Notes under the pieces: generated by a model
What the model saw: only the letters and a program-made list of their open reading frames with translations
Told to the model about the DNA's origin: nothing
Databases searched by the model: none
Source of the DNA: Polynucleobacter sp.
GTDB taxonomy: Bacteria; Pseudomonadota; Gammaproteobacteria; Burkholderiales; Burkholderiaceae
Length of the DNA: 6,023 bases
Assembly: GCA_023257325.1 (NCBI GenBank)
Contig: JALRCP010000160.1
Coordinates: forward strand, 1-6,023
Direction: 5' to 3'
Shown: piece after piece, positions 1 to 5,241 of the stretch
Layout of the letters: every line of letters begins with the position of its first letter
How positions within the stretch are numbered: position 1 is the stretch's first letter
Made by a program: the position numbers and the translations under genes

Positions 1-489
1 ACGACCATTGTTTTAATTATTTTGATTGCTCAGATATTTTTAGGGGGTTGGGTTAGCACCAACTACGCTGTACTTGCTTGTGATGATTTTCCGATGTGTC
101 ATGGCTCCTGGTATCCGGCTATGAATTTCTCAGAGGGATTCACTTTCTGGAGAGAATTAGGGAAAACAGCCGATGGCGCACATTTGAGTATTGAGGCATT
201 GCGTGCGATACATTGGACTCATCGATTGGGTGCGATGATTGCTTTGTCGATAATTTTCTATTTGGCTTACCAACTATTTAAAACGGCAGTGAATGACTCA
301 AATAAATCATTGAGATTTTGGTCATTGTGCTTGCTAGCTCTTGGTTTGATTCAATTAATCACTGGTATGAGTAATATTGTTCTTGATTGGCCCTTGCTTG
401 CTGCAGTGATTCATACGGGAGGTGCTGCAGCACTGATTTTTGTGCTTGTGAGAGTGCTTTGTATGAACACAAAGAGGAATTATTCATGA
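1..489 (+). CDS. ctaA: Heme A synthase CtaA/COX15, C-terminal part (5' end outside window)
   Basis: This is the last 162 residues of a membrane protein that oxidises the C8 methyl group of heme O to the formyl group of heme A, the cofactor of aa3-type cytochrome oxidases. The frame is open from base 1, so the start lies upstream; the internal TTG at 22 is not a credible start because it falls inside a membrane helix. Visible family marks are the loop after the first helix with a cysteine pair (C27 and C33 of the fragment, in ACDDFPMC), the heme-ligand region IHWTHRLGA (H74 is the likely ligand, H71 the alternative), and the last-helix histidine H138 in [10 protein letters not shown]. Hydrophobic segments lie near residues 1-18, 77-97, 105-123 and 132-153, fitting the C-terminal four-helix half of the family. 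The stop overlaps the ctaB start by four bases, and ctaB makes its substrate. Family assignment is confident. Confidence 0.93.
   Translation, partial: TTIVLIILIAQIFLGGWVSTNYAVLACDDFPMCHGSWYPAMNFSEGFTFWRELGKTADGAHLSIEALRAIHWTHRLGAMIALSIIFYLAYQLFKTAVNDSNKSLRFWSLCLLALGLIQLITGMSNIVLDWPLLAAVIHTGGAAALIFVLVRVLCMNTKRNYS
472..478 (+). promoter_or_regulatory. Ribosome binding site of ctaB inside the ctaA end
   Basis: AAGAGGA lies seven bases before the ATG at 486, within the last ctaA codons. It supports the ATG at 486 as the ctaB start over the in-frame upstream extension that begins near 387. Confidence 0.7.
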
Positions 490-1367
490 CGCCAAGCTCA
501 TTAGCGCCGATGCCTAGATGGCGTCAATATTGGGCCCTCACTAAGCCTAGGGTGACACAATTAGCCGTATTTTGCGCCATCATTGGAATGTTTTTAGCAA
601 CGCCTGGCATGGTTCCTTGGTCAGTTTTGATTGGTGGATCTTTGGGCATTTGGTTTTTAGCGGGCGCTGCTTTTGCTGTCAACTGTCTGGTGGAGCAGAA
701 GGTCGATGCCAAGATGCGTCGAACCGCCTGGCGACCTTCAGCCACAGGTGAAATCACCCCGCTTCAAATTTTAGTTTTTGCTGCCATCATCGGTCTGATT
801 GGGATGTTACTTTTATGGTTCTTTGCCAATCCCTTAACCATGTGGGCTACCCTCATTACTTTTGTTGGCTATGCCATCATCTATACATTGCTTCTTAAAC
901 CTGCCACCCCCCAGAATATTGTGATTGGTGGTCTATCGGGTGCTATGCCACCTGCTCTGGGATGGGCTGCAGTTGCGAATGATTTACCTGCTGAAGCATG
1001 GTTATTGGTGTTGATTATTTTTACTTGGACGCCCCCTCACTTTTGGGCTTTGGCTCTATATCGTCGTGAAGATTACAAACAATCAGGTTTGCCCATGTTG
1101 CCTGTCACGCATGGGGAGAAGTTCACGTTGCTACATATTCTGCTTTACACCCTGGTACTAATTGCCGCCACTATTTTGCCGTTCGTTTACAAAATGAGTG
1201 GCTATTTTTATTTGGTCAGCGCATTAATTTTGGGAGGAATATTCTTAGCTTATGCGATCGCCCTTTATAAAAAATATAGCGATGAACTGGCTAAAAAGAC
1301 TTTTCGTTTTTCTATTATTTACCTTTCTTTGTTATTTGCTGCACTTCTTATCGATCACTATCTATGA
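486..1367 (+). CDS. ctaB: Protoheme IX farnesyltransferase (heme O synthase)
   Basis: A 293-residue polytopic inner-membrane prenyltransferase of the UbiA superfamily that adds a farnesyl group to heme B to give heme O, the substrate of CtaA. The first Asp-rich region is N66-C-L-V-E70 followed by D74 and R78-R79, leading into [12 protein letters not shown]. The second conserved block is [18 protein letters not shown] (residues 180-197), followed by [10 protein letters not shown]. The K138-to-P156 stretch with [13 protein letters not shown] is also typical. The length fits the family (about 280-310 residues). The frame is open further upstream, but the start at 486 is chosen because it has a good ribosome binding site, overlaps the ctaA stop as ATGA, and gives the usual short N-terminus ending in [11 protein letters not shown]70 stands where some homologues have Asp; as I recall, Glu is normal in betaproteobacteria. 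cyoE is the synonym of ctaB. Confidence 0.95.
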   Translation: MTPSSLAPMPRWRQYWALTKPRVTQLAVFCAIIGMFLATPGMVPWSVLIGGSLGIWFLAGAAFAVNCLVEQKVDAKMRRTAWRPSATGEITPLQILVFAAIIGLIGMLLLWFFANPLTMWATLITFVGYAIIYTLLLKPATPQNIVIGGLSGAMPPALGWAAVANDLPAEAWLLVLIIFTWTPPHFWALALYRREDYKQSGLPMLPVTHGEKFTLLHILLYTLVLIAATILPFVYKMSGYFYLVSALILGGIFLAYAIALYKKYSDELAKKTFRFSIIYLSLLFAALLIDHYL

Positions 1368-1969
1368 CTATTCAATTGAATTCTTTTCGTCGATTCTTTA
1401 TGTGGTTTCTGGCAATTACTACTGCCTTAATATTTGCAGGCTGTACGCAAGCAATCAAATTTAATAATGTAGACATCACTGGTAGTAAAGCTTTTGGAAA
1501 AGATTTTTCTTTGATAGATCATCATGGCAAAAAAAGACAGTTATCAGACTTTAAGGGGCAAGTGGTTGTGATGTTTTACGGTTACACACAGTGCCCTGAT
1601 GTTTGTCCAACTACGATGACCGAGATGCAGGGGGTGATGGACTTGCTGGGTAAAGATGCCAATAAAGTCCAGGTTATCTTTGTAACGGTTGACCCAGATA
1701 GAGACACTCAAGAGCTTTTATCTCAGTATGTACCCTCATTTGACAAAAGGTTTTTAGGAATGCGCCCAGAAACCAAAGAGGACTTAATTAAAGTGACAAA
1801 AGACTTTAAAGTCTTTTATAACAAAGTACCAGGCAAGAGCCCTACCAGTTATACGATCGATCACACTGCCGGAAGTTATGTCTTTGATACAAAAGGCCAG
1901 TTACGTCTGTTTTTAAAACATCAGCAAGGACCTAAGCCGATTGCAGAGGATTTGAAAAAGTTGCTTTAA
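1364..1969 (+). CDS. sco: SCO1/SenC family copper chaperone, probable lipoprotein
   Basis: A 201-residue membrane-anchored thioredoxin-fold protein. SCO proteins bind copper and help metallate or reduce the CuA site of cytochrome oxidase subunit II on the periplasmic side. The N-terminus ([19 protein letters not shown]) is a signal peptide ending in a plausible lipobox with C27 as the lipid-modified residue; Phe at -3 is not ideal, so a plain membrane anchor is possible. The copper motif CPDVC gives C77 and C81 in [13 protein letters not shown]. The third ligand is H167 in DHTAGSYVF, and the VTVDPDRDT segment is also typical. All metal ligands are present. The start overlaps the ctaB stop as ATGA with no clear ribosome binding site, so translational coupling to ctaB is likely. 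The gene is the last of the heme A/oxidase assembly operon and converges on rpoH. Confidence 0.93.
   Translation: MTIQLNSFRRFFMWFLAITTALIFAGCTQAIKFNNVDITGSKAFGKDFSLIDHHGKKRQLSDFKGQVVVMFYGYTQCPDVCPTTMTEMQGVMDLLGKDANKVQVIFVTVDPDRDTQELLSQYVPSFDKRFLGMRPETKEDLIKVTKDFKVFYNKVPGKSPTSYTIDHTAGSYVFDTKGQLRLFLKHQQGPKPIAEDLKKLL
1798..1817. repeat. Perfect 20-bp palindrome inside the SCO gene
   Basis: AAAAGACTTT is followed directly by its reverse complement AAAGTCTTTT. As RNA it could form a 7-8 bp stem with T-rich tails in both directions. It encodes part of KDFKVFY, so it may simply be chance in AT-rich coding DNA. Lying about 150 bases past the rpoH stop on the minus strand, it is the only hairpin noticed there that could weakly end rpoH transcripts. 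Confidence 0.35.
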
Positions 1970-2844
1970 TGGCTTGAGGAAGTTGGTGCTGTTAGCGCCA
2001 ATTTCATTTTTTTAAGAGCTGCTGTTTCAATTTGACGAACGCGTTCGGCTGAAATATTAAATTCAGCAGCTAAGTCGTGTAGAGTGCTTGCGCCTGTACC
2101 GTCATCTGAAACATCAAGCCAGCGAGCCGTAACAATCTTGCGACTTCTTTCATCTAAAGAGGCTAATGCACGATCAATACCAGGGCCTTGAAGTTGACGT
2201 TGCTCTTCTTGAGCAATTACTTCAGATGGCTCATATCGATGGTCTGTGAGCCAATTGATTGGAGCATATGTCTCATCATCAGATGACTCTGCTTCAATCG
2301 CCACGTCGCCACCACTGAGTCTTTTTTCCATTTCACGAACATCTTCATTGCGAACATCCAATGCTTTTGCGAGATGATCAATTTCAGAAGGGGATAAAGC
2401 ATTTAAGCTTGGCTTATTACTGCGCAAGTTAAAAAATAATTTTCTGTGAGCTTTGGTCGTGGCGATTTTGACCATTCTCCAATTTCGAAGAATGTATTCA
2501 TGAATTTCAGCCTTAATCCAATGAATTGAATACGTGACTAGGCGAGTTCCGTGATCGGGGTTGTAACGTTTCACCGCTTTCATCAAACCAATGTTGCCCT
2601 CTTGAATTAAATCTGCATGGGGCAAACCGTAACCTAAGTATTGACGAGCAATTGAGACAACCAAACGAAGATGTGACATCACAAGTGTGCGAGCAGCCTC
2701 AAGGTTCTCATGATCTCTGAACTCCCTGGCAAGACGCATCTCTTCCGATGCGCTGAGCATTGGAAGGCGATTCACGCTTGAGATGTAGGCATCTAAGCTA
2801 CCAACATTCAGCTGAACAGGAATAAGTGAATTCATTTGAGTCAT
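1966..2844 (-). CDS. rpoH: Heat-shock sigma factor RpoH (sigma-32)
   Basis: A 292-residue alternative sigma factor that directs RNA polymerase to heat-shock promoters. Region 2 runs roughly from residue 50 to 130, with core-binding and -10 recognition motifs (GYGLPHADLIQEGNIGLMKAV, then HWIKAEIHEYILRNWRMVKIATTKA). The family-diagnostic RpoH box follows as HRKLFFNLR (H133-R141); the E. coli box has Gln where this has His. Region 4 has SLDERSRKIVTARWL (229-243) and the helix-turn-helix TLHDLAAEFNISAERVRQIE (254-273). The length is normal for RpoH. An in-frame TAA lies three codons before the ATG at 2844, which rules out an N-terminal extension; ATG codon 4 is a weaker alternative start. The stop shares TTAA with the SCO stop. 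A CIRCE operator lies 6 bp before the start codon, so HrcA control is expected. The only strong Shine-Dalgarno-like run (AAGGAG, 2860-2865) is 15 bases from the ATG and inside that inverted repeat. Confidence 0.97.
   Translation of the reverse strand: MTQMNSLIPVQLNVGSLDAYISSVNRLPMLSASEEMRLAREFRDHENLEAARTLVMSHLRLVVSIARQYLGYGLPHADLIQEGNIGLMKAVKRYNPDHGTRLVTYSIHWIKAEIHEYILRNWRMVKIATTKAHRKLFFNLRSNKPSLNALSPSEIDHLAKALDVRNEDVREMEKRLSGGDVAIEAESSDDETYAPINWLTDHRYEPSEVIAQEEQRQLQGPGIDRALASLDERSRKIVTARWLDVSDDGTGASTLHDLAAEFNISAERVRQIETAALKKMKLALTAPTSSSH
1980..2013 (+). terminator. Probable rho-independent terminator of the ctaA-ctaB-SCO operon, inside the rpoH 3' end
   Basis: The left arm AAGTTGGTGC (1980-1989), loop TGTTA (1990-1994) and right arm GCGCCAATTT (1995-2004) can form a ten-pair stem in RNA with two G-U wobbles (1987/1997 and 1982/2002). 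After CA the strand reads seven T residues (2007-2013). The inner stem TTGGTGC/GCGCCAA is the strong part. It starts 11 bases after the SCO stop, a normal distance. Read on the minus strand it lacks an adjacent T-run, so it should act only on the + strand operon. It lies in codons for the last residues of RpoH (region [10 protein letters not shown]). Confidence 0.55.
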
Positions 2845-2850
2845 ACGCTT

Positions 2851-2883
2851 ATATTAGCACTCCTTGGTTTGGAGTGCTAATAT
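2851..2883. promoter_or_regulatory. CIRCE operator (HrcA binding site) upstream of rpoH
   Basis: The core TTAGCACTC (2854-2862), nine spacer bases and GAGTGCTAA (2872-2880) match the CIRCE consensus exactly in both arms and in spacer length. The symmetry extends to 13 bp per arm (2851-2863 and 2871-2883) around a 7-bp centre. CIRCE is the operator of the HrcA repressor, whose activity in well-studied bacteria depends on GroEL. It lies between an exact -10 box and the rpoH start codon and covers the expected transcription start, so repression by blocking polymerase is the natural reading. No hrcA gene lies in this window. Confidence 0.95.
2856..2878 (-). promoter_or_regulatory. Predicted 5'-UTR hairpin of rpoH mRNA covering the SD-like bases
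   Basis: If transcription starts near A2878, the leader is 34 nt. Its first eight bases AGCACTCC pair perfectly with GGAGTGCT (2863-2856) across a 7-base loop. Readthrough transcripts from ftsY would form the longer 13-bp stem (2851-2883). The GGAG of the only Shine-Dalgarno-like sequence is in the stem and its two preceding A residues are in the loop. The pairing is certain from sequence; a role in translation or mRNA stability is inference. Confidence 0.45.
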
Positions 2884-2884
2884 G

Positions 2885-2914
2885 ATTATAACCCAATGAT
2901 TTATATGGTTTTAA
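2885..2914 (-). promoter_or_regulatory. Sigma-70-type promoter of rpoH
   Basis: On the minus strand, TATAAT (2890-2885) is an exact -10 hexamer. TTAAAA (2914-2909) matches four of six -35 bases with an 18-bp spacer. The predicted start is about A2878, inside the CIRCE element. The -35 begins two bases after the ftsY stop codon, so the promoter just fits in the gap. A housekeeping promoter would let rpoH be made before any heat-shock sigma is present. Confidence 0.6.
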
Positions 2915-2915
2915 A

Positions 2916-3809
2916 TTAGTTTGGAATCAAAGATTTGGCAAATTCAGCGGCCTTAAAAGGCTTTAAATCAGCCATTTGTTCGCCCAAACCAACGGCTAAA
3001 ACACTTGGAGGATTTTCTGAAAATTCTTGGGCAATTGCGCACAAAATCCCCCCTTTTGCGGTTCCATCTAACTTGGTGACGACAATACCTGTTAAATGAA
3101 GGGCTTCATGGAAAGCTTTGACTTGGGCTAAGCCGTTTTGACCTGTATTGCCATCAATCACCAAAATCGTCTCATGAGGACCCGTTTCTTGAGCTTTGTT
3201 GATGACTCTTTTGACTTTCTTCAGCTCATCCATCAAGTGAGCTTGAGTGGATAGGCGGCCTGCTGTATCGATGATGACGATATCTTGATGACGAGACTGT
3301 CCTGCTTTGACGGCATCGTGTGCTACAGCAGCTGCATCACCACTTTGTTGAGCAATTACTGCCACTTGATTTCTTTCGCCCCAAGCAATCAATTGCTCAC
3401 GTGCAGCGGCTCTAAAAGTGTCACCCGCACCCAAAAGTACTTGGTGCCCATTCTTTTGAAAATGGTGACAAATTTTGCCAATGCTTGTTGTTTTACCTGC
3501 GCCGTTCACCCCTACGATCAACCAAATTTGAGGAGCGTTCTCTTCTTTGGGTAAAAATTCCAGTGGATTCTGGGGTCTTTCTAACTTGCTTAAGAGCTTT
3601 TCAGTCAAACTCGCTAGAATGGACTTCAAGTCTTCAGGTGTTTGAGCTTTTTGAATCTTTGCTTCAGCTCGCAATTGTTTGATGAGAGATTGGGTGGCGC
3701 TCATGCCAACGTCGCCCAGAAGCAAAGCTTCCTCTAGGCTTTCATACCACTCTTCATCAACTTTTTGAAGATTAAATAGATTCGATAAGGTTTTACGTAG
3801 TCCGAACAT
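2916..3809 (-). CDS. ftsY: Signal recognition particle receptor FtsY, short form without A domain
   Basis: A 297-residue SRP-family GTPase that docks SRP-ribosome complexes at the inner membrane for co-translational insertion. The N domain covers about residues 10-80 (DEEWYESLEEALLLGDVG). The G domain has the P-loop GVNGAGKTT (100-108), DTFRAAAREQL (130-140), DTAGR (181-185), TKLDGTAKGG (245-254) and the closing GLGEQMADLKPFKAAEF. The usual DASTGQNA-type motif reads DGNTGQNG (219-226). The protein begins almost at the N domain: it lacks the long acidic A domain of E. coli FtsY (497 residues) and most of the first N-domain helix. An in-frame TAA seven codons before the ATG at 3809 excludes a longer form here. 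No clear ribosome binding site precedes the start. It lies upstream of rpoH with no terminator seen between, so some co-transcription is likely. Confidence 0.96.
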   Translation of the reverse strand: MFGLRKTLSNLFNLQKVDEEWYESLEEALLLGDVGMSATQSLIKQLRAEAKIQKAQTPEDLKSILASLTEKLLSKLERPQNPLEFLPKEENAPQIWLIVGVNGAGKTTSIGKICHHFQKNGHQVLLGAGDTFRAAAREQLIAWGERNQVAVIAQQSGDAAAVAHDAVKAGQSRHQDIVIIDTAGRLSTQAHLMDELKKVKRVINKAQETGPHETILVIDGNTGQNGLAQVKAFHEALHLTGIVVTKLDGTAKGGILCAIAQEFSENPPSVLAVGLGEQMADLKPFKAAEFAKSLIPN

Positions 3810-3821
3810 GACCGATACAAT
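3792..3821 (+). promoter_or_regulatory. Candidate promoter of the M16 peptidase pair
   Basis: TTTACG (3792-3797, four of six -35 matches) is followed after 18 bp by TACAAT (3816-3821, five of six -10 matches). Transcription would begin near A3827-A3828, two or three bases before the ATG at 3831, giving a practically leaderless mRNA. This fits the absence of a Shine-Dalgarno sequence there. The -35 lies inside the first codons of ftsY. It is a pattern match in AT-rich DNA only. Confidence 0.35.
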
Positions 3822-3830
3822 TGATTAATT

Positions 3831-5240
3831 ATGAGCATATTAACAACCCTTGCAGGTCGTACCCTAACTTTTTTATGCATAGCCATTCTCTCAGGATATG
3901 CATTTGCTCAAAACCACAGCTCTAAATTAGCCAATACCCATGAGTTTCAGTTATCCAATGGAATGAAGGTGCTAGTTAGGGAAGACCATCGGGCACCCAC
4001 AGTGGCTCATATGGTTTGGTATCGAGCGGGTTCCATTGATGAAGTTAACGGTAAGACGGGCGTGGCGCATGTACTGGAGCACATGATGTTCAAAGGAACT
4101 AAAAACCTCAAGCCAGGAGAGTTTTCTAAAAAAGTGGCTGCTGTGGGTGGTAGAGATAATGCATTCACTAGCAAAGATTACACAGCTTACTTTCAGCAGA
4201 TTGAAAAAAGTCATTTGCCAGCAATGATGGCTTTAGAAGCGGATCGCATGGCTAATTTGCAAATTTCAAAAGAAGAATTTGCAAAAGAAATCCAAGTGGT
4301 CATGGAGGAGCGACGTCTTCGAACGGATGATCAGTCGCAAGCCACTGTTTACGAACAACTCATGGCGACCGCATTTACAAATAGCCCTTATCGCAATCCC
4401 ATCATCGGATGGATGGACGATCTCAAGAACTTAACATATCAAGATGCCTTGGAGTGGTATCGCGATTGGTATGCCCCCAATAATGCCGTTCTGGTGGTGT
4501 CTGGAGATGTGGACCCGACAGAGGTATTGCGCCTTGCAGAAAAATACTACGGACCTATTCCGGCTCGACCAATTAAAGAAAGAAAGCCTCAAATTGAAAT
4601 TCCGCAAATCGGAACGAAAAGAATTGTGGTGAAGGCCCCAGCTGAAAGTCCAGATGTCACATTAGCCTGGAAGGTGCCAAAAATTCAACCTGAAAATTTG
4701 AATGAGATTGAGCCTTACGCCTTGAGTGTTTTGTCGGCGATATTGGATGGCCATGCCAATTCAAGGCTTAACCGTCAAATGGTCAGAGACTCAAGAATTG
4801 CTGATAACGTGGATGCGTCTTACGGCATGTCTGGACGCGGACCACAATTATTTACGATTTCTGCAACCCCAGCCAAAGGCAAGAAAGTTGATTTGATGGA
4901 GCAAAGAATTAAAGCGATTCTTGAAGAAATCAAGACCAACGGTGTGACTGAGGCTGAATTAAATCGAGTGAAAGCGCAGCTCGTGTCATCACAAATTTAC
5001 AAGAGAGATTCAATTTTCGCGCAAGCGATGGAGATTGCCATCGCTGAAATCAATGGGATTTCATGGCGATACTTGGACGACATGATTTTGAATGTGCAAA
5101 AAGTTCAATCAACAGATGTTCAAAAAGTAGTGAAAAAATATTTTGTAGATGATCAATTGACTGTGGCAATCTTAGATCCGCAGCCAATGACAAAGGGAGG
5201 CAATCCTTTGCGAGCCGCCCCTTCGGGAATGAGGCATTGA
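3831..5240 (+). CDS. Secreted M16 (pitrilysin/MPP-like) zinc metallopeptidase, catalytic subunit
   Basis: A 469-residue zinc peptidase of family M16, most like the two-domain M16B group that includes mitochondrial processing peptidase. A signal peptide is visible (hydrophobic TLTFLCIAILSGYAFA, probable cut after A26), placing it in the periplasm. The inverted zinc motif HxxEH is intact as H80-V-L-E83-H84 in GVAHVLEHMMFKGT, and the distal glutamate is in VVMEERR (E159 or E160). GGRDNAFTSKDYTAYF (106-121) is the typical following strand. The second half (about 265-450) is the non-catalytic M16 domain, with GHANSRLNRQMVR. The start at 3831 is the only candidate giving a full signal peptide, although no ribosome binding site precedes it. 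The next gene follows after 1 bp and encodes a degenerate M16 partner, so a heterodimer is likely. The substrate cannot be told from sequence. Confidence 0.92.
   Translation: MSILTTLAGRTLTFLCIAILSGYAFAQNHSSKLANTHEFQLSNGMKVLVREDHRAPTVAHMVWYRAGSIDEVNGKTGVAHVLEHMMFKGTKNLKPGEFSKKVAAVGGRDNAFTSKDYTAYFQQIEKSHLPAMMALEADRMANLQISKEEFAKEIQVVMEERRLRTDDQSQATVYEQLMATAFTNSPYRNPIIGWMDDLKNLTYQDALEWYRDWYAPNNAVLVVSGDVDPTEVLRLAEKYYGPIPARPIKERKPQIEIPQIGTKRIVVKAPAESPDVTLAWKVPKIQPENLNEIEPYALSVLSAILDGHANSRLNRQMVRDSRIADNVDASYGMSGRGPQLFTISATPAKGKKVDLMEQRIKAILEEIKTNGVTEAELNRVKAQLVSSQIYKRDSIFAQAMEIAIAEINGISWRYLDDMILNVQKVQSTDVQKVVKKYFVDDQLTVAILDPQPMTKGGNPLRAAPSGMRH
5231..5234 (+). promoter_or_regulatory. Ribosome binding site of the second M16 gene
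   Basis: GAGG lies seven bases before the ATG at 5242 and within the last codons of the first M16 gene. It fixes the start, which gives a complete signal peptide. Confidence 0.6.
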
Positions 5241-5241
5241 T

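Noticed and set aside
387..485. Upstream extension of the ctaB frame, starting near 387
   Set aside because: It overlaps ctaA coding, is Cys/Ser-rich unlike heme O synthases, and the ATG at 486 has a ribosome binding site and the ATGA overlap.
524..757. Antisense frame inside ctaB
   Set aside because: Shadow of a strongly conserved gene, with no family motif or start signal.
1252..1464. A 70-codon hydrophobic frame across the ctaB/SCO junction that looks like a small membrane protein
   Set aside because: It is a shifted reading of two genuine genes with clear motifs; its hydrophobicity comes from T-rich codons, and it has no ribosome binding site or context of its own.
2851..2883. The inverted repeat as a rho-independent terminator of ftsY
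   Set aside because: The arms match CIRCE exactly, the stem is not followed by a T-run on either strand, and an intact promoter sits just before it.
3285..3682. Two + strand frames inside ftsY
   Set aside because: They are antisense to the G domain of ftsY with its conserved GTPase motifs, and their translations show no recognisable features.
3972..4214. Minus-strand frame opposite the M16 catalytic region
   Set aside because: It mirrors the conserved zinc-motif coding region, a frequent shadow, and has no independent support.
4256..4282. GCAAATT...GAATTTGC imperfect inverted repeat in the first M16 gene
   Set aside because: Short, AT-rich and explained by Lys/Glu/Phe codons; no regulatory context.
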